Of a DNA stretch of 64,000 nucleotides, positions 55,680 to 64,000 are shown in pieces. Each line of letters starts with the position of its first letter. Within the stretch, counting starts at the first letter, position 1. Below the pieces are notes generated by a model. The model did no database searches, was not told where the DNA came from, and saw only the letters and a list, made by a program, of their open reading frames with translations. The DNA comes from Lysobacterales bacterium. GTDB taxonomy: Bacteria > Pseudomonadota > Gammaproteobacteria > Xanthomonadales > Xanthomonadaceae. The translations under genes and the position numbers were made by a program. Location of the stretch: the NCBI GenBank assembly GCA_014946745.1, contig JADCRD010000001.1, positions 496,001-560,000 on the forward strand, written 5' to 3'.

Positions 55680-56884
55680 TGCGTGCCATGATGTCCAATA
55701 ACCTGAAAACTCGCGGTCTCTCACTCATCGAGATCATGGTGGCACTCGCCATCGGATCCTTCTTGTTGTTGGGGATCATGCAGATATTCTCGGGCAGTTC
55801 AGCCGCATTTCGCACGAATGAGGCAAATAGCCGGATTCAGGAGTCTTCGCGGTTTGCCATGGATTTTCTGCGGCGTGATCTTCGCATGGTCGGCCATTTG
55901 GGCTGCGTCAACGACCGGACTCACTTTGCGCCTGGAGTCGTCCCCACGCTCTTCTCCACTTTCTTTGATGCCGCCGCCGGGCAAACCTTTACTAACGCGC
56001 CGCTTCCGCTGCGATTCGATCTTTCGATCCAAGGCTACGAGGCGCGCAACACCCAGCCCGGTCAGCTCGTCAATATCGCCGCCAACCCCGCGGTCGGAGC
56101 TGCTGCAGACTGGGTGCCGGCATTGCCAGCGCCGATTCTCGCGCTCAATCCACTGGCTGGGAGCGACGTCGTCGTGCTCAGGTATTTCAGCGCTGAAGCG
56201 GTGCGTTCCTACGGACCAGCGCGGACCACGTTCACAACGCCGGATCCGGTGACTGGTCAATTCACATTCAATGTCAGCTTTGCCCCTTTCCCTGTCGAGG
56301 CGCGCCGTTTCTACGGTGCTGCTGATTGCCAGCGTGCGCGTGTCTTCCAGCTGTCCACCGCAGCCGGGCTCCCGGGCGTGGTTTCGGTGTTGGGCGCGAA
56401 TGGTGCGAACGTGGTCGGATTCGGTGCGATGGAATCGCTCGACGGCTTTCGCGAGTTTTTTGCTGCGGAATCCGTGGTGTTCTACACCGGACGCGGCGTC
56501 AGCGGCGAGCCCGCCCTGTTCCGTGCTCGGCTCGCCAACTCTGGCGGTTGGGTTGGAGAAGAGATCGTAGAAGGAGTGGAGAATCTGCAGGTCCTCTACG
56601 GTTTCGACCCACAGTTGCGCGACCTTACTCGGGACTACGTCACCGCCAATACCGTTGACGCGCTTCCTGGTGCGGATGCTGCGAAGTGGTTGCAGGTCTC
56701 ATCGGTTAAGGTCGGAATCCTCGTTAGAAACCCTGGCGTCTCCAATACGCAGCGGGCCGCTCAGCCTTTCAGGCTGATGGGGCTTAGCTTGCAGGCTCCG
56801 CTCGCTGCTCAAGAGCCCATTCCTCGTTTGCGGCGCGCCTACGAGACGACTGTTTCACTAAGAAACCGGCTGAGGACGATCTAA
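55679..56884 (+). CDS. pilW: Type IV pilus minor pilin PilW
   Basis: 401 residues. Cleavage after Gly13: LSLIEIMVALAIGSFLLLGIM with Glu+5. SRIQESSRFAMDFLRRDLRMVGHLGC is the typical PilW segment; the remainder is a large beta domain. The TGATG overlap with pilV fixes the ATG at 55679. A minor pilin that helps start pilus assembly and link PilY1. Confidence 0.93.
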   Translation: MRAMMSNNLKTRGLSLIEIMVALAIGSFLLLGIMQIFSGSSAAFRTNEANSRIQESSRFAMDFLRRDLRMVGHLGCVNDRTHFAPGVVPTLFSTFFDAAAGQTFTNAPLPLRFDLSIQGYEARNTQPGQLVNIAANPAVGAAADWVPALPAPILALNPLAGSDVVVLRYFSAEAVRSYGPARTTFTTPDPVTGQFTFNVSFAPFPVEARRFYGAADCQRARVFQLSTAAGLPGVVSVLGANGANVVGFGAMESLDGFREFFAAESVVFYTGRGVSGEPALFRARLANSGGWVGEEIVEGVENLQVLYGFDPQLRDLTRDYVTANTVDALPGADAAKWLQVSSVKVGILVRNPGVSNTQRAAQPFRLMGLSLQAPLAAQEPIPRLRRAYETTVSLRNRLRTI

Positions 56885-56887
56885 GCC

Positions 56888-57373
56888 ATGACTATCGAAT
56901 TGCGATCCAGAGGTCGCCAGCGCGGCGCTGTGCTGTATATCAGCTTGGTCTTGCTGATTCTGTTGACCTTGCTGGGGCTTGCCAGCATCGGCGGAACCAT
57001 CCTGCAGGAGCGAATGGCAGGAAACTACCGGGTGCAGCAGTTGGCCTTCCAGAACGCCGAAGCCCGACTCCGCGCAGCCGAGCGGACGGCGTTGGCTTCT
57101 GCACTCGCTTCGGTTGCCATCGTGCCAAGTGGTTTCGACTCTGACACCCCCACTGATCCCGCGAGTGTTGAGTACTGGGCTCGCCGCGACCCTGCGGCAG
57201 AACGAGAGCGCTTCGCCGACATCTGCGGGCCTGCAGGATTCTGCAGTTTGACCAGCGGCACTGGCGGTAACACGCCTGTCGTGGATCAGGTTTTGCAAGT
57301 TTCAGTGGCGTCCTTTGACAGGCCAGCCGATCCCACTACGGCATCGGTCCTGCAGAGCATCTTTGTGCCGTGA
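56888..57373 (+). CDS. pilX: Type IV pilus minor pilin PilX
   Basis: 161 residues. Cleavage after Gly13: AVLYISLVLLILLTLLGLASI; there is no Glu at +5, as in PilX/GspK-type tip pilins. LQERMAGNYRVQQLAFQNAEARLRAAE is the characteristic segment after the helix. It starts three bases after pilW stops. PilX bridges the minor pilin complex to PilY1 at the tip. Confidence 0.92.
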   Translation: MTIELRSRGRQRGAVLYISLVLLILLTLLGLASIGGTILQERMAGNYRVQQLAFQNAEARLRAAERTALASALASVAIVPSGFDSDTPTDPASVEYWARRDPAAERERFADICGPAGFCSLTSGTGGNTPVVDQVLQVSVASFDRPADPTTASVLQSIFVP

Positions 57374-57401
57374 CGGCGCGCCAGGCAACGAGGAAAACGC
57401 A

Positions 57402-60400
57402 ATGAAGACACTTCTTCAAAACGCGGCGGCGACGGCACTGCTGACTTTCGCAGCCGCGCTAAGTGCACCGGCTTTCGCAGTGCCCGGCCCTTTGGATATC
57501 GCTCAAGACCCGCTTTATCTGACGGGTCCTGTGCCGCCCATGAATATGATCGTCATGGGACGCGATCACAAGCTGTACTATGAGGCGTACAATGACGCGA
57601 CCGACCTGACCGGAGACGGACAGCCGGACATCGGCTACAAGCCGCAGCGCATCGATTACTACGGCTACTTTGACTCGTTCAAGTGCTACGACTATTCGGG
57701 TGGGCAGTTCGTGCCCGCCGCGGTGACGGCTAACAAGAGGTGCAGCGGTCGCTGGAGCGGTGATTTTCTCAATTACCTGACTACTTCGCGCATGGATGCT
57801 TTGCGCAAGGTGCTTTACGGTGGTCGTCGCTCCACCGATAGCGCAACAGCGACGGTGCTCGAACGTAGCTATATCCCGCAGGACGCACACAGCTGGGGCA
57901 AGGAATACCAAAGCATCGCACGCGACGGTTTTGACATCCGTGAGTATGCTCCGTTGGGTTTGCCGGCTGCGGGACGCTACCATTTATTCGCCAACACCAG
58001 CTTGCGCGGCGCCCCAGGTAACCCGCTCCTGCGAGTTCTGACTGGGACTCAGAGGCGCGTCTGGGAATGGCTCTCGATCGAGCAGCCGGTTGCAGGAGAT
58101 CAATGCGTTCAAGGCACGACTCGGGTCAACTGCACTGCTGACGGTTCCGTTCGTACGGATTACAACGTGAGAGTCAGCGTCTGCGTTGCAGGCCTGCTCG
58201 AGCCCAACTGTAGGGTCTACCCGAATGGCACAGGTAAACCTATCGGGCTGCTTCAGCGCTATGGCGAAGACAATCAGATGCTGTTCGGCCTGCTCACGGG
58301 CAGCTACATCAACAATACGCAGGGCGGAGTCCTCCGCCGCAACATGGGTCGATTCTCGTCTGAAGTCATCCCGAATACTGGGCAGTTTTCGAACTTTCAG
58401 GGCATCGTTCGTACCATTGACGCGATGCGTATCGTCGATTTCCGCAACGACGCGTTCTCCTACCAGGGCGGTTGGGTTTCCAATCAGCCGATGACTCCCG
58501 CCAACTTTCCCGACTGGGCCAACCCCATCGGCGAAATGATGTACGAGTCCTTGCGCTACTTCGGTGGCAAAGCGGCTCCGACGCCTGCGTACGTTGCGAA
58601 CATCACAGGCGGAATCGAAACTGTGACCGTGCGCAATCCAGCCAGCACGTTGAGCCTTCCGGCGCCTGCTTGGAACGACCCTTACGCGCGTGATGGCGGC
58701 CAGCCCTGGTGCTCGCGCCCGGCCAATTTGGTCATCAGCGATACCTCGCCTTCATTCGATTCGGACTCCGTGCCCGGGAGCGCGTTCGCGACCTTCTCGG
58801 GTGATTTGGCTGGCTTCAATGCGACAAGCGAGGCCAACGCGATCTGGGCGGCGGAGCACGGCGGCTCTTCCATGCACTTCATCGGAACTTCGGGTGCGGT
58901 GTCTGACAGTACGCCTTCTCCGAAGCTCGTAAGTGGTCTTGGCAATGTCCGAGGCCTCTCGCCCGAGGAGCCCACTCGTCAAGGGTCCTACTATGCCGCC
59001 TCGGCGGCGCGTTTCGGGCAGCGCTCCGATCTGCGACCGGATCTGCGAGGCACCCAGAATCCGCAGACATACGCCGTTGCGCTCGCTTCGCCTTTGCCCA
59101 AAATTGAGTTTCCAGTGGGTAATGGGCGGATCACGCTGGTTCCTTTCTCCAAGTCGACTTCGGGTACCTTCGGCGGCACCATCAACGCCGGTCAAGGACA
59201 GTTCCAGCCGACCAACCAGATCGTCGACTTCTACATCGAGCGCTGGGCCAACACGGATGCCAGCAACATGGATCTGACTCTGAACGGCGGCCGCCCATAC
59301 GCCAAGTTCCGGGTCAACTACGAGGACGTCGAGCAGGGCGCCGACCACGACATGGACATGATCGTGTCCTACACCCTGCAAGTTGACACCCTTGGGAGGC
59401 TGCAGGTGCAGCTGGTCTCCGAGTACGCAGCGGGTGGCATTGAGCAAGCTGCGGGTTACGCGATCTCAGGCTCCAACGCGGACGGCGTGTATATCGAGGT
59501 TCGCGACTGCGACACTGCCACACCGGCTACGCCTGCAGATCTGACGATGGGGGCTGGGGTGACTACGTGCTCGGGCAATGGACCGGCCTATGACGCCGCC
59601 GCAAACACCGGCACTGGTCGTCGCGGCACGGTGTACTTCCTGAGCACCCCAAATTGGGGCACCGCCCGCCCCAATGGCGCGACGGGCCCGATTCAGGCTG
59701 CCGTCACTCCGGGCCAGTGCGCGCTCACGACGGGACGCCCTGCGCAGTGCGCCTGGGGGCTGCCGCTTTCTTCTACCCGTACCTTCACGTCGACTGCTAC
59801 TCCTGCGGCAACCGTGCTGCAGAATCCGCTGTGGTACGCAGCGAAGTTCGGTGCGGATGCCAATACTGAGCTGGCACCTGGCGCCAATCCTGGCAACTAC
59901 TTCCTGGTCACCAATGCGGCTACGCTTGAAACGCAGCTCTCGGCCTTGTTCAACCAGATTCTTCAACTCTCTCAATTCGCGGGCGGCATTGCATCGAACG
60001 GAACGCGCATTGATGCGGGCTCGATGGCTTATATTCCTGAGTTTGACACGCGCGATTGGACGGGTGATCTCTCTGCCTACCGCATCAGTCCGTCTGGGGT
60101 CATCGCTTCCGAACCGGAGTGGCGGGCGAGCCAACGCATTGTCGAACAGGGACCTGCGACTCGGCGCATTTTCACCCAGCGTGTGCAGTCCACCGCTCCA
60201 CTCACGCTGCAGAAGATCAGCTTTAGTCTGGGCGCCGGAGGTTTCGCCAACGCAGCGCAAGCACAGAGCGATCTGGGCATTACAGCCGCCGATGTCGCTC
60301 GATACGGTTCCGTGCAGAACATCATCAGCTACCTGCGCGGAAATCGTTTCGAAGGGGGTAACCCCCTTGAAATTCGAGACGGTGGCGTCATGCGCAACCG

Positions 60401-62003
60401 GTCGCGCGTAGTGGGCGACATCCTCGGCTCGCAGCCGGCTGTGATGGGGCGCGAGGACTACGGTTGGAGCATCCTGCCGGGCTCGCCTGGCGAGCTCTAC
60501 CGAGACTTCCTTGCAGCGAAACAGACGCGCACGCCGGTGGTGTTCGTAGGTGCCAACGATGGCATGCTGCATGCGTTCGATGGGCGCATGCGTGCCCTCG
60601 GCGGCGGCGCTGAGATGTTTGCTTACGTTCCGTACGCCGTGCATGCGAATCTCAAGCGGCTGCCAGACCCCGACTACTTCCACCGCTATTTCGTGGATGG
60701 ATCACCCCGCATCGGGGACGCCCTGCTCGACGGTCAGTGGCGCACCGTCCTGCTCGGAACGACCGGTGCTGGTGGGCGGTCGGTGTTTGCTCTGGATGTC
60801 ACCAATCCTGAGTCGTTCGGTGCCAACAACATTCTCTGGGAGTTTACCGGGCTCAACGATTCAGATCTGGGCGCCACCATCGGCCAAGCCCAGCCAGTGA
60901 GACTCACCAGCGGCCGCTGGGTGGCAATCTTCGGAAACGGCTATAACAGCAGCAACCATCGCGCGGCCTTGTTTGTGCTTGACCTTCGTACTGGCGAGGT
61001 GCTTCGGAAGTTTGTTGTTGGTGGCGGCAGCGCGACTGATCCGAATGGTCTCGCGCAGCCAGTTGTGCTGGGTGCCACGGCTGGATCAATCGGCTCCGAT
61101 CTTGCCTATGCAGGTGATCTGCACGGCAACGTGTGGAGATTCGATCTCAGTGGTGAGCCGTCCGAGTGGTCCGTTGGTGTTGGCGGTCAGCCGTTGTTCT
61201 CTGCGAGGGATGCCAACGGTAACCGTCAGTCGATCACGGGTGGCCTTGACGTAATCGCCCATCCTGAGCGCGGTCGCCTAGTCTTCTTCGGGACCGGCCA
61301 GTACTTCCTGCGTGGCGACAACGTCGTGCCATCCAATCCGCAGATTCAGAGCTTCTACTCGATCTGGGACGACAACCAGGTGGTTTCAGGGCGCGCGGAT
61401 CTTGTGGAGCAGCGGATCACGAGCGAGAACCCTGCTACCGGCTTCCGGAGCACTACCAACAACCCTGTTTCCTGGGCAACCAAGAAGGGTTGGTTCATGG
61501 ATCTGAGGGTGCAAGGGCAACCCGCATTGGGCGAACGCTTCATCAGTCGGCCGCAGGTCCGTCTGGGTAAGGTGTTCTTCCCCACGTTCCGCCCGACTGG
61601 TGACCAGTGCAGCCCCGGTGGTGAGAACGTCCTTATGGTGCTGAATGCCACCTCCGGCCGTGCTGGAATCGTTGTGCCGCCCGGGGGTACGGCTCCCGAC
61701 TGTGGCGCCAACTGCGGAGGCGTGAACTTGCCGCCTGGCCCGCCCAGTGCTCCTCCCCCGGTGATTATCTCGCCGCCTGGAAACGGACAGTGTCGACCTG
61801 GCATCGACCCTGGCTGCAACCAGTGCGATCCTGCCACCGATCCTACTTGCACCTGTGCGCCCAACGACCCCACCTGTCTTCCGCCCAGCATTGTTGGCGG
61901 ATCGGCCAACGTGTGCGGAAACTTTATAGTGCCGATCCCTGGCCAGCAGCCTCTTGTATTTGCTAGACCCTGCGGACGGCAGTCGTGGCGGCAGCTGCGG
62001 TAG
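57402..62003 (+). CDS. pilY1: PilY1-type pilus tip adhesin
   Basis: 1533 residues, longer than the ~1160 of Pseudomonas PilY1. Signal peptide (ALLTFAAALSAPAFAVP). The N-terminus has NMIVMGRDHKLYYEAYNDAT in place of the vWA MIDAS motif, followed by DLTGDGQPDIGY, a probable Ca-binding loop, and SGDFLNYLTTSRMDALRKVL. A C-terminal beta-propeller (~residues 900-1430) includes VVFVGANDGMLHAFDGR, GTTGAGGRSVFALDVTNPE and YAGDLHGNVWRFDLS. The final ~90 residues are Pro/Cys-rich (CNQCDPATDPTCTCAPNDPTC). ATG 57402 follows GAGGAA. Needed for pilus extension, adhesion and surface sensing. Confidence 0.93.
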   Translation: MKTLLQNAAATALLTFAAALSAPAFAVPGPLDIAQDPLYLTGPVPPMNMIVMGRDHKLYYEAYNDATDLTGDGQPDIGYKPQRIDYYGYFDSFKCYDYSGGQFVPAAVTANKRCSGRWSGDFLNYLTTSRMDALRKVLYGGRRSTDSATATVLERSYIPQDAHSWGKEYQSIARDGFDIREYAPLGLPAAGRYHLFANTSLRGAPGNPLLRVLTGTQRRVWEWLSIEQPVAGDQCVQGTTRVNCTADGSVRTDYNVRVSVCVAGLLEPNCRVYPNGTGKPIGLLQRYGEDNQMLFGLLTGSYINNTQGGVLRRNMGRFSSEVIPNTGQFSNFQGIVRTIDAMRIVDFRNDAFSYQGGWVSNQPMTPANFPDWANPIGEMMYESLRYFGGKAAPTPAYVANITGGIETVTVRNPASTLSLPAPAWNDPYARDGGQPWCSRPANLVISDTSPSFDSDSVPGSAFATFSGDLAGFNATSEANAIWAAEHGGSSMHFIGTSGAVSDSTPSPKLVSGLGNVRGLSPEEPTRQGSYYAASAARFGQRSDLRPDLRGTQNPQTYAVALASPLPKIEFPVGNGRITLVPFSKSTSGTFGGTINAGQGQFQPTNQIVDFYIERWANTDASNMDLTLNGGRPYAKFRVNYEDVEQGADHDMDMIVSYTLQVDTLGRLQVQLVSEYAAGGIEQAAGYAISGSNADGVYIEVRDCDTATPATPADLTMGAGVTTCSGNGPAYDAAANTGTGRRGTVYFLSTPNWGTARPNGATGPIQAAVTPGQCALTTGRPAQCAWGLPLSSTRTFTSTATPAATVLQNPLWYAAKFGADANTELAPGANPGNYFLVTNAATLETQLSALFNQILQLSQFAGGIASNGTRIDAGSMAYIPEFDTRDWTGDLSAYRISPSGVIASEPEWRASQRIVEQGPATRRIFTQRVQSTAPLTLQKISFSLGAGGFANAAQAQSDLGITAADVARYGSVQNIISYLRGNRFEGGNPLEIRDGGVMRNRSRVVGDILGSQPAVMGREDYGWSILPGSPGELYRDFLAAKQTRTPVVFVGANDGMLHAFDGRMRALGGGAEMFAYVPYAVHANLKRLPDPDYFHRYFVDGSPRIGDALLDGQWRTVLLGTTGAGGRSVFALDVTNPESFGANNILWEFTGLNDSDLGATIGQAQPVRLTSGRWVAIFGNGYNSSNHRAALFVLDLRTGEVLRKFVVGGGSATDPNGLAQPVVLGATAGSIGSDLAYAGDLHGNVWRFDLSGEPSEWSVGVGGQPLFSARDANGNRQSITGGLDVIAHPERGRLVFFGTGQYFLRGDNVVPSNPQIQSFYSIWDDNQVVSGRADLVEQRITSENPATGFRSTTNNPVSWATKKGWFMDLRVQGQPALGERFISRPQVRLGKVFFPTFRPTGDQCSPGGENVLMVLNATSGRAGIVVPPGGTAPDCGANCGGVNLPPGPPSAPPPVIISPPGNGQCRPGIDPGCNQCDPATDPTCTCAPNDPTCLPPSIVGGSANVCGNFIVPIPGQQPLVFARPCGRQSWRQLR

Positions 62004-62015
62004 GCGATCGAGGAT

Positions 62016-62048
62016 GCGACCCGGGCCGCGTATTGCGGCCCGGGTTGC
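62016..62048. terminator. 14-bp hairpin between pilY1 and pilE
   Basis: GCGACCCGGGCCGC / GCGGCCCGGGTTGC with a 5-base loop and one G-T pair, 12 bases after the pilY1 stop. Without a T-run it may only attenuate transcription, or separate pilE. Confidence 0.6.
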
Positions 62049-62179
62049 GCTTAAGCTCTCGGATTGGATGCGCTCGGTGCTCTCGATGTCGCGTTCGACC
62101 CGCGCTCTTGTAGTCGTCTCACCGGCCGCCTTTCATTCCCGGCGTGCCGGTTTACACAAGAATCATCAGGGGGTACGAG

Positions 62180-62581
62180 ATGCGTATGCGTCAGCGCGGC
62201 TTCACACTGATCGAGCTGGTCATCGTTCTGTTGGTCATTTCGATTCTTGTCGCTCTGGGCTATCCGAGCTACCAGGAGCAGATCCGCAAGTCCCGGCGGG
62301 CGCAGGTCAAGGCGGACATGATGGAGCTAGCTCAGCTCGCTGAGCGTTGGTATACGACCAACACGACCTACCAGACCTTCGCCATTCCGGCGGGGCTCAA
62401 CGTTTCGCCACGCACCGGGGGGACGGTTTACTACAACCTTCGGATCGAGGTTGCTCCTAGAGCCTTTACTCTCACCGCCGTACCTCAGGGTCCGCAAGCT
62501 CAGGATCGCTGCGGCACTTTGACCCTTGATCACGCCAACCGGCGGACACAGTCAACAGGCACCGCGGAAGAGTGTTGGTGA
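62180..62581 (+). CDS. pilE: Type IV pilin PilE
   Basis: 133 residues from ATG 62180 after AGGGGG. Cleavage after Gly7: FTLIELVIVLLVISILVALGYPSYQ with Glu+5. RRAQVKADMMELAQLAERWYTTN is typical PilE; the C-terminus has the conserved disulfide region (DRCGTLTLDHANRR...EECW). PilE is a minor pilin in the Pseudomonas/Xanthomonas arrangement and completes the cluster. Confidence 0.93.
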   Translation: MRMRQRGFTLIELVIVLLVISILVALGYPSYQEQIRKSRRAQVKADMMELAQLAERWYTTNTTYQTFAIPAGLNVSPRTGGTVYYNLRIEVAPRAFTLTAVPQGPQAQDRCGTLTLDHANRRTQSTGTAEECW

Positions 62582-62651
62582 TCTAGGTTTTGCTGCGGGT
62601 CGCTGGGCTGATGGCCGACGGCCCTGCTTCTGCGAGCCGCTGCGTCTCCTA

Positions 62652-62795
62652 GGGCAGGTCTGATCAACTTCCCCGCGGACTTGATGAGACGTCGCGAATC
62701 CGGCACTTGGCCGGAACTGGTCAGGTGGGACAGGCGCACGCGTGATCGAGCCGCGAGCGCCCCCTCCTTGGAGCGCGTGGAGCTCCGACAGATCC
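62652..62795. repeat. Diverged copy of the ~190-bp element (copy F)
   Basis: GGCAGGTCTGATCAACTTCC, GTCGCGAATCCGGC, GTGATCGAGCCGCGAGCGCC and TGGAGCGCGTGGAGCTCCGA recall the element's order, with heavy drift. With ~190 bases of unassigned sequence to its right it fills the gap from pilE to the transposase remnant. Confidence 0.45.
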
Positions 62796-62989
62796 GACCT
62801 TGGGTAGCGGCCGTCGATTTGCCGAGATTTTGCGCCCCAGGGAAGCTCTGACCAACTCCAAGCTTGAGTTGAACGGAGTTCCTCCGGCGTCGTCTGCGAG
62901 CGGGAAGAACGCTCACAGGCCCCGGCTCGACCCTTGGGTTCATCGAGCAGCACACATTTCCTGCGCCGCTCATCGACGAGCAGGACGAA

Positions 62990-63927
62990 GTGTGTTCAGC
63001 GAGTTTGCCGAACAGCTTGGAGCACGTGCTGCAGGCGCTTGGGCCCTTCCTCAATGCGCTGAAGGCGCTGGCGGTGGAGTCGACCTACAACTGGTACTGG
63101 CTGGTCGATGGCCTGATGGATGCCGGCGTTGATGTTCGTCTGGTGAACACGGCCGCGATTCCGCAGTACGCAGGCCTGAAGCATGGCAATGACCACACGG
63201 ATGCGCGGCATCTTGCCATCTGCTGCGCCTGAACCTGCTGCCCGAGGGCTACATCTACCGCGTGAGCGACGCGGCGTGCGCGATCTGCTGCGACGACGCT
63301 TTCTGCTGGTTCGCCAGAGCGTGACGCTGACCAATTCGCTGCAGAGTGCGTGGTCGCGGCGTATGGGCCACGGCATCCGCACCAACGACCTGCGGCAGCT
63401 GACCGGCGAGGCGATCGAGAGCACGTTCATGGACGTTCATGAGCGCCTGGCGGTGCTGTCAGAACTCAAGCTGTTGCAGTGTTTGCACAGCCAGGTCGAC
63501 CAGATGGAACGCTGGGTGCTGGAGTCGATCCGTTGCACGCCCGAACTGCAAGCGCTGCGCAGCGTGCCGGGTATCGGTGTTGTGCTCGGTAGCACCATCC
63601 TCCTGGAACGGGCGAGATCTCACGCTTCGAAAGCGTCGGCGACTACGCCTCGTACTGCCGCATGGTCGAGAGCACGCGGCTCTCCAACGGCAAGAAGAAG
63701 GGCAGCGGCAACGCCAAGTGCGGCAACCGCTACCTGAGCTGGGCGTGGATCGAAGCCGCGAACTTCGCGATCCGCTTCAGCCCCGAGATCGCCGCTGGTT
63801 CGATCGCAAGGCGAGCAAGAAGCCGCGCCCGGTGGCGATCAAATCCGTGGCCCACAAGCTGGCACGCGCCGGCTACCACCTGATCAAAGACGGAGGCCAC
63901 TTCGATGTGAAGCGGGCGTTCGGCTAA
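62990..63927 (+). pseudogene. IS110-family transposase, 5'-truncated and frameshifted
   Basis: Pieces in shifting frames add up to an IS110 (DEDD) transposase: ALAVESTYNWYWLVDGLMDA / NTAAIPQYAGLKHGNDHTDARHLA (frame a), LLRLNLLPEGYIY (frame b), PRERRGVRDLLRRRFLLVRQ to LRSVPGIGVVLGSTILLE (frame c), TGEISRFESVGDYASYCRMVE / STRLSNGKKKGSGNAKCGNR (frame a again), and RKASKKPRPVAIKSVAHKLA...FDVKRAFG (frame b) up to 63927. At least four frameshifts lie between 63218 and about 63800, and the N-terminal DEDD Asp is missing. It is therefore inactive. The last 70 bases of the window may be the IS end, but no terminal repeats are defined. Confidence 0.85.
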
Positions 63928-64000
63928 GCACACCGGCGGCGCCTGAGGTCGGAACATGGGGTTGGTTTGCAACCACCAGATCTGAATGATCCAGGCGTCG

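Noticed and set aside
57402-57700. von Willebrand A domain in PilY1
   Set aside because: The DxSxS MIDAS motif is not present; MGRDHKLYY occupies that place.

Overview
The window is high-GC gammaproteobacterial chromosome, most likely from the Xanthomonadales/Lysobacterales (Lysobacter, Dokdonella or Aquimonas-like). This is inferred from gene content: olefin-type oleC-oleD, a Hda with a clamp-binding N-terminus, DUF2066 and DUF3108 genes near purMN, a fimT-pilV-pilW-pilX-pilY1-pilE cluster, propeller-type diguanylate cyclases, and intergenic heptamer arrays of the (G)GGGATT type. No species is claimed. Almost all genes are chromosomal housekeeping or envelope genes; accessory DNA is limited to a serine-hydrolase insertion near the left end, repeat-rich spacers, and an IS110 remnant at the right end.

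Left part (1-16.3 kb): a truncated propeller-GGDEF diguanylate cyclase; a drug/metabolite transporter and a flavin reductase; a large secreted beta-lactamase-fold hydrolase whose frame is cut by an in-frame TGA and which is flanked by a decayed copy of the tesA 3' end on one side and the intact tesA on the other; the divergent tesA / ybbA-ybbP locus; glutaredoxin 3, an AhpD-like protein and glutathione peroxidase separated by dense repeats; and the ABC-F ATPase Uup.

Middle (16.3-46.9 kb): a second propeller-GGDEF protein; a small secreted protein paired with a secreted subtilase; tRNA-Val(GAC); sodB divergent from a coupled grxD-SDR-marC operon; glpQ; a minus-strand run oleC-oleD-LysR-hypothetical; a Uma2 protein; xthA-SGNH hydrolase-TonB receptor; 3-hydroxybutyrate dehydrogenase; an S9 peptidase; dcd; cysteine synthase; a very large exported nuclease; and purM-purN-DUF3108.

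Right part (46.9-64 kb): DUF2066-pgsA-like-perM-hda run; a Trm112-type protein; purE-purK; a membrane-anchored TlpA-like thioredoxin; the minor pilin/PilY1 cluster; and a frameshifted IS110-family transposase.

Two things run through the window. First, at least three intergenic repeat systems (a ~190-bp mosaic element, paired inverted heptamer arrays, and a 56-bp palindrome-cored unit) fill most longer gaps and often sit between convergent genes, where they probably act as bidirectional terminators. Second, there is a rich set of exported proteins, two of which share an identical C-terminal FANGFE tail that may be a sorting signal. Redox defence (Grx3, Grx4, AhpD-like, Gpx, SodB, TlpA-like, CysK) is also over-represented, but spread over several transcription units.
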